Of a stretch of 64,000 nt of DNA, positions 16,958 to 27,905 are shown one piece after another (positions within the stretch are counted from its first letter, which is position 1; each line of letters opens with the position of its first letter). The position numbers were made by a program, and so were the translations under genes. The stretch covers positions 2,689,826-2,753,825 of the forward strand of contig NZ_OZ024668.1 in NCBI RefSeq assembly GCF_902497775.2. Reading direction: 5' to 3'. Below the pieces are notes generated by a model. That model was not told the origin of the DNA. It was given only the letters and a program-made list of their open reading frames with translations, and did no database searches. This DNA comes from Pseudomonas fluorescens. GTDB lineage: Bacteria > Pseudomonadota > Gammaproteobacteria > Pseudomonadales > Pseudomonadaceae.

Positions 16958-17395
16958 TTAATGCCAGTAGAACATCGCCTTGGCCAGGATCACGATCAGC
17001 AGCATATGCCCAAGGATGCTGCAGCGAATCCCGCGCGCCCGGCCCTCGCTCAGGTGCCCTCGCTTAAGCCAGAACGCCAGCAACAGGTAATGCCCGATGA
17101 TGCTCAGGGCCAGGACGATCTTCAGGCTCAGCAGGCTGGCAAAGCTGCTGGCCAAGGGCTGACTCAAGGCCGCGCGGTGATGCCAGGCAAGGCCCAGCCC
17201 CGCGCCATACAACAGCAGCACCACGCCATGCAGTACCTTGCGTGAACGCACCGACAGCGCCTGATCGACCCCGGGCTGCGCCGCAGCCGGCACTTGCCGG
17301 CGTGCCGCCTGCCAGATGAGCACTTCAAAAAACAGGGTGCCGATAAAGGCAATGGCCGCCAGTAGATGAACCACCAACAAATACGGATACCACAT
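16958..17395 (-). CDS. CopD-like four-helix membrane protein, copy 1
   Basis: 145-aa hydrophobic protein with about four membrane helices. Conserved histidines sit in the first helix (VVHLLAAIAFIG), third (SIIGHYLLLAF) and fourth (ILGHMLLIVILAKAMFYWH). The spacing suggests heme or metal binding, but no function is established. It is a clear paralogue of the protein at 37332-37775. It lies 17 bases after nnrS in the same direction with GGAGG before its ATG, so it is probably co-transcribed with nnrS and shares NO-responsive control. Confidence 0.75.
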   Translation of the reverse strand: MWYPYLLVVHLLAAIAFIGTLFFEVLIWQAARRQVPAAAQPGVDQALSVRSRKVLHGVVLLLYGAGLGLAWHHRAALSQPLASSFASLLSLKIVLALSIIGHYLLLAFWLKRGHLSEGRARGIRCSILGHMLLIVILAKAMFYWH

Positions 17396-17412
17396 CCTTC
17401 GCCTCCAGGCGC

Positions 17413-18603
17413 TTAACCAGGGTGCCCGTCAACCCGGGCGCGCAACAGCATCGGCGCATAGCGCCAGGCATACAAGGCAAACGCCAGCACCCAGCACACG
17501 CCCGCCAGCCACAAACCGCCCAGCGGCAGCCACAGCACCAGCAGCACCCGGCTGACCCCGGCCAGGTTGAGCAAGAAGAACGCCAGGGTCATCCCCGCCG
17601 GCGGCTGCAACGCCCGCCCGGTGTGGCCGAGGCTGACCCGGGCGATCATCGCCAGGATCAACCCGGCCATGGCGCCGATGGTCAGGCAATGCACGGCCAG
17701 GCTCGGGTTCAGCGCCACGCCGAAATGCCACAGGGCCATGCCCAGGCACGCCAGCACCAACCAGCCATAGGCCAGGTGCAGCGACCACAGCAGCGGTACC
17801 CGCCACAGCCCGTGGTCATACCAGCGCCACAGGCGCAGGGCGTGCCCGAACACCAGGGCGGCAAACAGCACGCCGATCCCGGCATGGGCCGTCAACGCCG
17901 ACCCTGCCGCATACAGCATCGCCACCAGCGCCGAGCCCGCCAGCAGTAGCCAGTCAAGCCAGGGCCAGGGCACGACCGCCGTGGTCCGCCCCAAGCCGCG
18001 CTGGGTAAAGAACGGAATCACCCGCCCACCAATCAGGCCCATCATGGCCCCGACCAGCCAGATGCCGCCGAGCACGCCCTGGCGCTGCCACCCGTCGTGG
18101 CCATGCACCACGCCATACACAGCCAGGCCATCGACTGCCGTGAGCAACAGCAAGACCATCACGATCGGGTAATTGCGCTTCTGCCGCACGCGCCACAGGG
18201 TACTGGCCATCAACACCGCCACCAGCAGCGGGAAGCCCAGCTCCAGCAGCGCCAACAATGGCCAGGGTGCATTCGCCAGCCACGCCACTCGCCCGGCCAG
18301 CCACAGCAACGCCAAACCGGCCAGCGGCTTGCCGCTCAGGCCCGGTTGCCCGGTCCAGGTCTGCACCGCTGTCAGCAGAAAGCCGGCAATGATCGCCAGG
18401 CCAAAGCCGAACACCAGTTCATGCCGATGCCAGGCCAGCCAGCCCCCGGCCGGCTGCCAGTTGCCCAGCGATCCGTTCAAGGCCGACAGCCACAAGGGAA
18501 TGGCCACCACCGCCAGGCCACAGCCGGCGAGGAACATCGGTCGGAACGCCAGGCGCAGCAGCGGCGTAATGGCCAGCGCTTTTCGGCGATCAAGAACTTG
18601 CAT
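17413..18603 (-). CDS. nnrS: NnrS family heme/copper membrane protein
   Basis: 396-aa polytopic inner-membrane protein with about 12 hydrophobic segments. NnrS hallmarks: LLRLAFRPMFLAG near the N-terminus, WHRHELVFGFGLAIIAGFLLTAVQTWTG split over the first helices, GGRVIPFFTQRGL and HCLTIGAMAGLILAMIARVSLGHTGR. NnrS proteins protect against NO stress in other bacteria. I use ATG 18603 (MQVLDRRKALAITPLLR), preceded by AAGGAGAGG; the frame is open to 18693 but lacks a site there. Divergent from dnr across a region with NorR-type sites and a minus-strand sigma54-type promoter. Confidence 0.92.
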   Translation of the reverse strand: MQVLDRRKALAITPLLRLAFRPMFLAGCGLAVVAIPLWLSALNGSLGNWQPAGGWLAWHRHELVFGFGLAIIAGFLLTAVQTWTGQPGLSGKPLAGLALLWLAGRVAWLANAPWPLLALLELGFPLLVAVLMASTLWRVRQKRNYPIVMVLLLLTAVDGLAVYGVVHGHDGWQRQGVLGGIWLVGAMMGLIGGRVIPFFTQRGLGRTTAVVPWPWLDWLLLAGSALVAMLYAAGSALTAHAGIGVLFAALVFGHALRLWRWYDHGLWRVPLLWSLHLAYGWLVLACLGMALWHFGVALNPSLAVHCLTIGAMAGLILAMIARVSLGHTGRALQPPAGMTLAFFLLNLAGVSRVLLVLWLPLGGLWLAGVCWVLAFALYAWRYAPMLLRARVDGHPG

Positions 18604-18679
18604 CAAGCCTCTCCTTACCTTGTTGCCGGAACTGCAGAAATACCCGGCGTCATCATCTGCCATCGGCAACCTGCTGCCC

Positions 18680-18693
18680 TTGTCGCACGTCAA
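18680..18693. promoter_or_regulatory. Possible ANR/DNR box upstream of nnrS
   Basis: TTGTCGCACGTCAA: two changes from TTGAT-N4-ATCAA, 77-90 bases before nnrS. It lies downstream of the start predicted from the sigma54-type promoter, so it might serve a second promoter. Confidence 0.4.
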
Positions 18694-18744
18694 GGCGCGC
18701 GACGTGTAACGGCGTAGCCTGCCAATCGCTGTTGATTACGCTAG

Positions 18745-18760
18745 TGCAAAGGTTGTGCCC
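18745..18760 (-). promoter_or_regulatory. Candidate sigma54 promoter directed at nnrS
   Basis: On the minus strand GGGCACAACCTTTGCA keeps GGCAC and TTGCA with exact GG-N10-GC spacing (GG 18759-18758, GC 18747-18746). It lies about 140 bases before nnrS, on the nnrS side of the NorR-type cluster at 18795-18851. Confidence 0.6.
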
Positions 18761-18794
18761 TGGCGTGATTGTGGGCTGAAGTCGACAGGCTCAG

Positions 18795-18851
18795 GGTAAA
18801 AATGACCCTTTCATGGTCAATGGCACCTTATAGCCCTGGGTGTTTTTCACC
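18795..18851. promoter_or_regulatory. Second cluster of three NorR-type sites (GGT-N7-ACC) between nnrS and dnr
   Basis: Three GGT-N7-ACC 13-mers: 18795-18807, 18815-18827 and 18839-18851, centres 20 and 24 bases apart, against 19 and 25 in the norR cluster. The last ends 42 bases before the -24 GG of the dnr promoter, the same distance as at the hemerythrin promoter. A TGACC-N7-GGTCA inverted repeat (18803-18819) spans the inner halves of the first two sites. Confidence 0.78.
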
Positions 18852-18890
18852 CTGACGTAGCAGCGCGCCAGAAAACACGGGGCTTGCCGC

Positions 18891-18907
18891 CTGGCCCGGC
18901 TCTTGCT
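18891..18907 (+). promoter_or_regulatory. Sigma54 (-24/-12) promoter for dnr
   Basis: CTGGCCCGGCTCTTGCT matches YTGGCACGRNNNTTGCW at every fixed position but one, with GG (18893-18894) and GC (18905-18906) 10 bases apart. Predicted start is near 18918, about 60 bases before dnr. No good FNR-type box was seen in the dnr promoter region. Confidence 0.75.
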
Positions 18908-18977
18908 CGATCAGTACATCCTGGTCCAAGCCCTTGGTCCAAGCTCTGCCCCTTTTCCCGCTTGAGGATGAATCGCC

Positions 18978-19661
18978 ATGGTGCTTCACCGCGTCCACCA
19001 CCAGATCTTGCGCACTCACCACCTGTTCGAGCCGTTGAACGACGAGCAGCTCGACGAGCTGATGGGCAGCAGCCAGTTACTCAGTGTCGACAAGGGCGAC
19101 CCACTGTTCCGCCAGGGCGAGCCGGCCGAGGCGTTCTACTTCGTGATCGCCGGCGCGGTGAAAATCTACCGCTTGACCCCGGACGGCCAGGAGAAAGTCT
19201 TCGAAGTCATCGGCCCGCGGCAGACTTTCGCCGAAGCAATGATGCTGATGGACACCCCCAACTACGTCGCCTCGGCTGAAGCGGTCGGGCAATCGCAGCT
19301 GTATCGGCTGTCGACCAGCACCTACATGCGCCTGCTACAGAGCAATGGCCGGCTGACCTTCGCCCTGCTGGGCAAGCTGTGCGTGCGCCTGCACCAGCGG
19401 GTCAACGAGATCGAGACGCTGTCGCTGAAGAACGCCACCCACCGGGTGGTGCGCTACCTGCTGACACAACTGATGCATGCGCAACCGGTGGAGCCGCAGT
19501 TCGAATTGCCGATGGCCAAGCAACTGATCGCCGGGCATTTGTCGATCCAACCGGAGACCTTCTCGCGGATCATCCGCCGCTTGATTGATGAGAAGATCAT
19601 CACCCAGGACGGCCGGCGCATCGCCATCCTCGATCGACCGCGCCTGGAGCAGTTCGAATGA
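18978..19661 (+). CDS. dnr: NO-sensing transcription regulator DNR
   Basis: 227-aa CRP/FNR-family activator, closely similar to P. aeruginosa DNR: HHLFEPL near the N-terminus, FRQGEPAEAFYFVIAG, KIYRLTPDGQEK, DTPNYVA, then IETLSLKNATHRVVRYLLT and the HTH LIAGHLSIQPETFSRI. It has no FNR-type cysteine cluster; DNR binds heme and responds to NO. It should act on TTGAT-N4-ATCAA boxes before norC, nirS and others here. GAGG precedes ATG 18978. It overlaps dnrP by 4 bases. Confidence 0.95.
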   Translation: MVLHRVHHQILRTHHLFEPLNDEQLDELMGSSQLLSVDKGDPLFRQGEPAEAFYFVIAGAVKIYRLTPDGQEKVFEVIGPRQTFAEAMMLMDTPNYVASAEAVGQSQLYRLSTSTYMRLLQSNGRLTFALLGKLCVRLHQRVNEIETLSLKNATHRVVRYLLTQLMHAQPVEPQFELPMAKQLIAGHLSIQPETFSRIIRRLIDEKIITQDGRRIAILDRPRLEQFE

Positions 19662-19849
19662 ACGCCCTGCCCGTGTGCCTGTACTGCGAACACACCAACC
19701 CGGCCAAGGCCAGCACCTGCGAGCACTGCGCCATGCCCCTGCCGGCCACCGCCGCGTTGGCCGGGGCGCGGCAGCAGTTGCGCTTTCTGTGGTTTTGCAT
19801 CGGCCTGACGCTGTTCTGCGTGGCGATGGTGTTCTGGTTGCCGCGCTAG
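19658..19849 (+). CDS. dnrP: Small zinc-ribbon membrane protein, DnrP-like
   Basis: 63 aa. The N-terminal half has two CxxC pairs (CLYC and CEHC, 12 residues between) typical of a zinc ribbon; the C-terminal half is one membrane helix (FLWFCIGLTLFCVAMVFWL). Translationally coupled to dnr through an ATGA overlap. Pseudomonad genomes name such proteins DnrP after their place; the role is unknown. Its stop overlaps the stop of the convergent norD gene. Confidence 0.78.
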   Translation: MNALPVCLYCEHTNPAKASTCEHCAMPLPATAALAGARQQLRFLWFCIGLTLFCVAMVFWLPR

Positions 19850-21684
19850 GGCTGGGTCAACTGCCGATACAGCTGCGGCAAGCGTTGCGGCAGCTGCTCA
19901 GGCTGGCGAATCAGGGCATAGCCGTTGCTGCCGAACATGTACGGCAGGTAGGCGCCGGCCTGGCTATCGATGGTGATGCAAAAGGGTATCAGGCCCACGC
20001 GCCGCGCTTCACGCAGCGCTTCGCGGGTGTCTTCGACGCCATAACGTCCTTCATACAGGTCCAGGTCGTTGGGCTTGCCATCGGTGAGCAGCAGCAACAG
20101 CTTGCGCCTGCGCTTGCAGCCGCCAAGCAATTGGCTGGCCTGGCGAATCGCGGCGCCCATGCGCGTGTAGTAACCCGGTTTGAGCCCCTGGATCTTGCCA
20201 CGGGCCAGGTCGTCGTAACGTTGCTCGAAAGCTTTCAATTGCTGCAGGCGCACCTGTTGGCGACGCAACGACGAGAAGCCGTACAGGGCAAAGTCATCCC
20301 CCAGCGCCGCCAGGGTTTCGCCGAACAACAGCAGGCTGTCGCGAATCACATCGATGACCCGCTGCTCATCGTTCAGGTGTGCGTCGGTGGACATCGAGAC
20401 GTCGGCCAGCAACAGGCAGGCAAGATCGCGATGAGTGACGCGCTGCTCCATGAACAAGCCACGCTCGGCGCATTGGCCGTGCACGCGCTCAACCTGAAAG
20501 TCCACCCAGGCCTGCAAGTCCAGCTCACTGCCCTGAGGCTGCTGGCGCAGCCAGCGGCGATCAGTGCGCAACTGCTCGAACTGTCGGCGCAGACGCCGCG
20601 CCGAGGCTTGCAAGCGCGCCGGTAACGGCTGGGCACTCCCGTCACGCGGTTCAAACATCTGCAGGTTGACGAAAGCTGGCTGCAGGCGGCCCTGGCGGTA
20701 GTCCCATTCCGGGAGCTTGATGCCCTCACCCAGGGGGATGTCGTCGATCTGCGCCGGGGGCAGATCCAGGTGCAGTTTCAGGCCACCGCCCTTGCGAATT
20801 CGGGTGCGCGACAGGGTCAACTGATCGAGGTCTTCGGCAACCCGGGCAGCCTGCGGGTCTTCGCTGTCGTCCTCCCAACGGTCGAGGTCAACGTGTTCGG
20901 TCCAGCTGAACAGGTTCTCCAGGCGCACGATCAACAGGCCGCCCTTGGCCGGGCTGTCATCGATGCGGGTGGCGCGCTTGCGACCGCCCTGCTGCTCGCC
21001 GCAGGTGTTGGGCAAATCGCTCTGCCCGTCTTCCAGATCACCCGCCTGCGGGCTGGCCAGGTGCAGCGGCGGATACAACCACAGCGGCAGCGGCCAGGCG
21101 GCCCGTTCGCTGCGCGGAAAGTCGGCGACGCTGCCGGGGTCGCGCAAGGCCTGGCGCAAGGCGCGCTCAAGCAGCGCTTCATCCGGGCTGAGCGCTGCCG
21201 GATCCGGACGCAGTTGCAGGTGCGCATCGACCAGTCGCTGGTAGCGGCACCGCAGCCCTGGAAAGCGTTGCAGTAATGCCTGGGTCCAGCGCTGGTTGTC
21301 CCGGCCCCAGTGGCGCATGGGCCCCGCCTGGGCCGCTAGCAAGACCAGCCAGCGGTACAGCTCTTCGTTCAATGCACTATCGGCGAACACCGCCAGGTGC
21401 GCTGGCAGGCGCAGATTATGCGCATCGCACCAGGCCAATGGCGCCTGTCTGCAGGTGCCGGCGATCTGCTGCAACAGGTTGCGCCGCAGCACCAGATCAC
21501 GCTCACTGGCGGCTTCAACGCCCATGCCGCCAGCTCCGCCCATGGCCCGGAACAACAAGGCCAGAGCCCGTTGCCGTGGCGCCAGTTCGACCCGCGCCGC
21601 GGGGAAATCCACACTCGCCCGACGGGTGATGAAGCGATGCCAGACGCTACCCACCCACTCTTCCAGCTCAACCGTGAAGGCCAT
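19846..21684 (-). CDS. norD: NO reductase activation protein NorD (VWA domain)
   Basis: 612-aa protein with a C-terminal von Willebrand A domain: MIDAS-type DVSMSTDA, the glycine-threonine region, and LLLLTDGKPND. NorD works with the MoxR-type ATPase NorQ/NirQ to mature or insert the metal centre of NO reductase. I use ATG 21684 with GGGAGG upstream; the open frame extends to 21750 without a better site. It is third in norC-norB-norD, 79 bases after norB. Confidence 0.93.
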   Translation of the reverse strand: MAFTVELEEWVGSVWHRFITRRASVDFPAARVELAPRQRALALLFRAMGGAGGMGVEAASERDLVLRRNLLQQIAGTCRQAPLAWCDAHNLRLPAHLAVFADSALNEELYRWLVLLAAQAGPMRHWGRDNQRWTQALLQRFPGLRCRYQRLVDAHLQLRPDPAALSPDEALLERALRQALRDPGSVADFPRSERAAWPLPLWLYPPLHLASPQAGDLEDGQSDLPNTCGEQQGGRKRATRIDDSPAKGGLLIVRLENLFSWTEHVDLDRWEDDSEDPQAARVAEDLDQLTLSRTRIRKGGGLKLHLDLPPAQIDDIPLGEGIKLPEWDYRQGRLQPAFVNLQMFEPRDGSAQPLPARLQASARRLRRQFEQLRTDRRWLRQQPQGSELDLQAWVDFQVERVHGQCAERGLFMEQRVTHRDLACLLLADVSMSTDAHLNDEQRVIDVIRDSLLLFGETLAALGDDFALYGFSSLRRQQVRLQQLKAFEQRYDDLARGKIQGLKPGYYTRMGAAIRQASQLLGGCKRRRKLLLLLTDGKPNDLDLYEGRYGVEDTREALREARRVGLIPFCITIDSQAGAYLPYMFGSNGYALIRQPEQLPQRLPQLYRQLTQP

Positions 21685-21763
21685 GGTGGCGCCTCCCTTT
21701 GCACGACGCAGAAAGCGGCCCGCTGAATCAGCCGGGCCGCACCTGTTCAACGATAAACAGCAA

Positions 21764-23194
<1,431 letters not shown>

Positions 23195-23635
23195 TCAGCC
23201 CTCCTGGTTTGGCGGCCAGCCATTGGTGTTGATGTTCGAGCTCCATTTGAGGAACTCGGCGATGTCGTCGACCTCCTGCTCGCTCAGGTTGAACTGCGGC
23301 ATGGCCCGGCGCCCGGGCACCCCCAGTGGCTGCATCTTCATCCAGGCGTGCATGAACGGCTTGAAGCCCTCCTCGCCGCCACGGCGCTTGAACACGTTGC
23401 CCAGCTCCGGCGCAAAGTAGGCGCCCTCGCCCAGCATCGTGTGGCAGCCGACGCAGTTGTTCTGCTCCCAGACGGTCTTGCCGCGCACCACGGCATCGGT
23501 CAATTGCGCTTCGTTGCTGCGTTCGGGAAAGGTTTGTTCGGTGTGGTAGGTCAAGGCCAGGAATATCAGGAAGAAGAACACGCTTCCCCCGAAATAGATG
23601 TTCCTGGCCATGCCCTTGGTGAAGGTCTCTGACAT
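23195..23635 (-). CDS. norC: Nitric oxide reductase cytochrome c subunit NorC
   Basis: 146-aa membrane-anchored c-type cytochrome that delivers electrons to NorB. One N-terminal helix (IYFGGSVFFFLIFLALTYH), then the heme motif NNCVGCHTML and a likely axial Met in RRAMPQFNLS. ATG 23635 has GAGGAAG upstream; in-frame codons to 23665 are ignored. First gene of norCBD, with a perfect DNR box before it. Confidence 0.97.
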   Translation of the reverse strand: MSETFTKGMARNIYFGGSVFFFLIFLALTYHTEQTFPERSNEAQLTDAVVRGKTVWEQNNCVGCHTMLGEGAYFAPELGNVFKRRGGEEGFKPFMHAWMKMQPLGVPGRRAMPQFNLSEQEVDDIAEFLKWSSNINTNGWPPNQEG

Positions 23636-23692
23636 GGTCGCTTCCTCATTGCTTGGCCCGGCCATGATAGAAAGCGCAAGGGCAAAACCTGC

Positions 23693-23706
23693 TTGATGGC
23701 AATCAA
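23693..23706. promoter_or_regulatory. ANR/DNR box upstream of norCBD
   Basis: TTGATGGCAATCAA, an exact TTGAT-N4-ATCAA palindrome, 58-71 bases before norC, as expected for the DNR-dependent nor promoter. Confidence 0.85.
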
Positions 23707-23732
23707 GAAACGCCGATGGTTTTACTCGGGTA

Positions 23733-23969
23733 TTAGCCGTGCAGGAAGCGGCTCAGGCCAACCAGCGCCACCAGCACCAGGGCCCAGCTCAGCAGCAGCC
23801 AGCGCCAGCGCTGCGGGCCGTGGCGCAGCTCCATGAAACCGTCGCAAATCAACCAGGCCTTGGCCACCGCCAACAGCAGAATCCCCGCCCCCTGGCCGAG
23901 CATCACTGTCCCCAGGCTAAGGCCCGCCAGGGCCAGCCAGCACAGCACCAGCACGCTTGATGTCGACAT
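23733..23969 (-). CDS. norF: NorF-like small membrane protein
   Basis: 78-aa protein of two or three hydrophobic helices resembling cytochrome c oxidase subunit IV/NorF proteins (CDGFMELRHGPQRWRWLLL between helices). Starts at ATG 23969 with GAGGA 8 bases upstream, 9 bases after the norE stop. The nirQ-norE-norF order matches other pseudomonads. NorE and NorF aid NO reductase activity by an unknown mechanism. Confidence 0.8.
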   Translation of the reverse strand: MSTSSVLVLCWLALAGLSLGTVMLGQGAGILLLAVAKAWLICDGFMELRHGPQRWRWLLLSWALVLVALVGLSRFLHG

Positions 23970-23978
23970 GTGCCGTCC

Positions 23979-24557
23979 TCAATCCAGCAGGTAAACCAGC
24001 GGAAACAGCAGCACCCAGACCAGATCGACCATGTGCCAATACAGCACCCCGGACTCGAAGCCGCTGCACGGGCCAGGGCCATCGCTATGCTGCCAGGCCC
24101 GTAGCGCCAGCCAGGCCAGAATCAACATGCCGAGCAACACATGCAGAAAATGAAAACCGGTGACAATCCAGTACAAGGTGAAGAAGGTGTTGTGCTCGAT
24201 TCCCAGCCCCGCGCCCAGCAGGTGGCGGTACTCGCCGAGTTTGAGCCACACATAGCCGCAGGCGACCAGCAAGGCCGCCAGCAACAACAGCGCGGCCGGG
24301 CGTGAGCGCGCCTGGCGTACCTGCTGCTGGGCCAGCGCCGCCAGCGCCCCGGCACTGAGCAGGCTCAGGGTCATGGCCAGGCCCGTGGAGGTATCGAGCA
24401 GTTGCCGGCTGTGGGCAAACAGCTGCGGTTTGAGCTGCTGGGTGATGGCGAACACCAGGATCAGGATGGCGAACACCGACAGCTCGGCGAGGATGAACAG
24501 CCACATCGCCAGGTCGCCCGGCAAACGCCGGGCGCGAGCTTCAAGCGAAGTGGACAT
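23979..24557 (-). CDS. norE: NorE, cytochrome c oxidase subunit III-like protein
   Basis: 192-aa, five-helix protein of the heme-copper oxidase subunit III family: GDLAMWLFILAELSVFAIL, NTFFTLYWIVTGFHFLHVLLG and YWHMVDLVWVLLFPLVYLL. It accompanies NO reductase in denitrifiers. ATG 24557 is used; ATG 24566 in frame is possible. The start overlaps the end of nirQ, so the two are translationally coupled. Confidence 0.87.
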   Translation of the reverse strand: MSTSLEARARRLPGDLAMWLFILAELSVFAILILVFAITQQLKPQLFAHSRQLLDTSTGLAMTLSLLSAGALAALAQQQVRQARSRPAALLLLAALLVACGYVWLKLGEYRHLLGAGLGIEHNTFFTLYWIVTGFHFLHVLLGMLILAWLALRAWQHSDGPGPCSGFESGVLYWHMVDLVWVLLFPLVYLLD

Positions 24558-25335
24558 CGACCACATCCATCAGCGCCGCAACCGTCGCCGGATCATCCGT
24601 CAGCGGCTCGGCCAGGCAGGCCAGGCAAGCCTCCCGAGGGCTCATGCCGGCGCCGATCATGCGTGCGGTGAAAATCAGCAGGCGAGTCGAGGCCACTTCT
24701 TCCAGATCGTGCTGGTCGAGCCGGCGCAGGGCCTGGCCAAGCTTGACCACCTGGCTGGCCAGGGCGCCATCGACCCCGGCCTCGCGGCGCACGATGCGCT
24801 CCTCTTCAACGCCCGGCGGGTAATCGAATCGCAGGGCCACAAAACGCTGGCGGGTACTGGGCTTCATGCCCTTGAGCAGGTTCTGGTAACCGGGGTTGTA
24901 CGACACCACCAGCATGAACGACGGCGGCGCCTGCAGCACTTCGCCGGTGCGTTCGAGAAACAGTTCGCGACGGCCATCGGCCAACGGGTGCAGCACCACC
25001 ACGGTGTCCTGGCGCGCCTCGACCACTTCGTCGAGGTAGCAGATGCCGCCCTCGCGCACCGCCCGGGTCAGCGGCCCGTCCTGCCACCAGGTGCCCTGGG
25101 CACCGATCAGATGGCGACCGATCAGGTCGGCGGCGCTGAGATCATCGTGGCAGGCCACGGTGTGCAGGGGCAGGTTCAGGCGGTGGGCCATGTGCTGGAC
25201 GAAGCGGGTCTTGCCGCAGCCCGTCGGGCCTTTGATCAGCACCGGCATGCCGTGCTGCCAGGCCTGTTCGAACAGCGCCAGTTCATTGCCTTGCGCTTGG
25301 TAAAAAGGTTCGCAGCGGGGTTGTGTGAGGTCCAT
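24541..25335 (-). CDS. nirQ: MoxR-type AAA+ ATPase NirQ/NorQ
   Basis: 264-aa AAA+ protein: Walker A GPTGCGKT, Walker B GICYLDEVVEA, and sensor-type SYNPGYQNLLKGMKPSTRQRF in pieces. Partner of NorD in activating NO reductase and reported to affect nitrite reductase. Divergent from nirS with a shared DNR box between them. Start ATG 25335 with CCAGG 7 bases upstream. Confidence 0.95.
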   Translation of the reverse strand: MDLTQPRCEPFYQAQGNELALFEQAWQHGMPVLIKGPTGCGKTRFVQHMAHRLNLPLHTVACHDDLSAADLIGRHLIGAQGTWWQDGPLTRAVREGGICYLDEVVEARQDTVVVLHPLADGRRELFLERTGEVLQAPPSFMLVVSYNPGYQNLLKGMKPSTRQRFVALRFDYPPGVEEERIVRREAGVDGALASQVVKLGQALRRLDQHDLEEVASTRLLIFTARMIGAGMSPREACLACLAEPLTDDPATVAALMDVVDVHFA

Positions 25336-25416
25336 GGTTTACCTGGATAAACAGCGGGTTCGACGACCACGCTAAGAGCCCCTGCGACAACCTGGCAAGC
25401 GCCATGGCCGGCAAAC

Positions 25417-25430
25417 TTGATCGCCGTCAA
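25417..25430. promoter_or_regulatory. ANR/DNR box between nirQ and nirS
   Basis: TTGATCGCCGTCAA, one change from the palindrome, in the 199-base divergent region. It is 105 bases before nirS and 82 before nirQ, and may serve both. No second box was seen. Confidence 0.78.
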
Positions 25431-25456
25431 GCGGTCGGCGGCCCGCTCCGGCATAG

Positions 25457-27223
<1,767 letters not shown>

Positions 27224-27247
27224 GCCTCATCAACGCAAGGAGCCGTC

Positions 27248-27562
27248 ATGAAAAATACCCTGCTTTCACTGTGCACCCTCGCCACTGCGTTGAGCCTGCA
27301 AACGGCGTTGGCCGATGACGGACTGGCGCTGTTCCAGAGCAAGTCCTGTGTCGCCTGCCATGCCGTCGACGCCAAGTTGGTGGGCCCGGCGCTCAAGGAG
27401 GTGGCGGCAAAGAATGCCGGCGTCAGTGGTGCTGCCCAGACGCTGGCCAGCCACATCAAGAACGGCACCCAGGGCAACTGGGGGCCGATCCCGATGCCGG
27501 CCAATGCGCTCAGTGATGATGAAGCCAAGCAATTGGCCAATTGGGTCTTGAGCCTCAAGTAA
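27248..27562 (+). CDS. nirM: Cytochrome c551 NirM
   Basis: 104-aa periplasmic c-type cytochrome that donates electrons to NirS. Signal peptide ends at TALA, the heme motif is CVACH, and the axial Met lies in [15 protein letters not shown]. Located 24 bases after nirS with AAGGAG before its ATG. Confidence 0.96.
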   Translation: MKNTLLSLCTLATALSLQTALADDGLALFQSKSCVACHAVDAKLVGPALKEVAAKNAGVSGAAQTLASHIKNGTQGNWGPIPMPANALSDDEAKQLANWVLSLK

Positions 27563-27581
27563 CCCATCCAGGGAGGGCGTC

Positions 27582-27905
27582 ATGAAGACTTACCGCTGTA
27601 TTGCGAGCCTGGCGACCCTCCTGCTCTGCTCCGCTGTATTCGCCGCGCCTGACGCCCAGCGCCAGGCGCAGCTCGAACACCTGCTGGCCCAGGACTGTGG
27701 CGCCTGCCATGGCCTGCACCTGACCGGCGGCCTGGGCCCGCAACTGACCCCGGCAGCCCTGGCCGGCAAACCCCGCGACAGCCTCATCGCCACCGTGCGC
27801 CTGGGCCGCCCCGGCACCGCCATGCCGGCCTGGGAGGCGCTGCTGAGCGCCGACGACATCGGCTGGCTGGTCGATCATCTTTTGCAAGGAGCACCTGCCC
27901 CATGA
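27582..27905 (+). CDS. nirC: c-type cytochrome NirC
   Basis: 107-aa periplasmic monoheme cytochrome with signal peptide (ends VFAA) and motif DCGACHG; Met in GTAMPAWEALLS. NirC accompanies heme d1 synthesis and can pass electrons to NirS. It overlaps nirF by 4 bases. Confidence 0.94.
   Translation: MKTYRCIASLATLLLCSAVFAAPDAQRQAQLEHLLAQDCGACHGLHLTGGLGPQLTPAALAGKPRDSLIATVRLGRPGTAMPAWEALLSADDIGWLVDHLLQGAPAP

Noticed and set aside
18803..18819. TGACC-N7-GGTCA inverted repeat as a separate operator
   Set aside because: It is fully explained as the overlapping inner halves of two GGT-N7-ACC sites.
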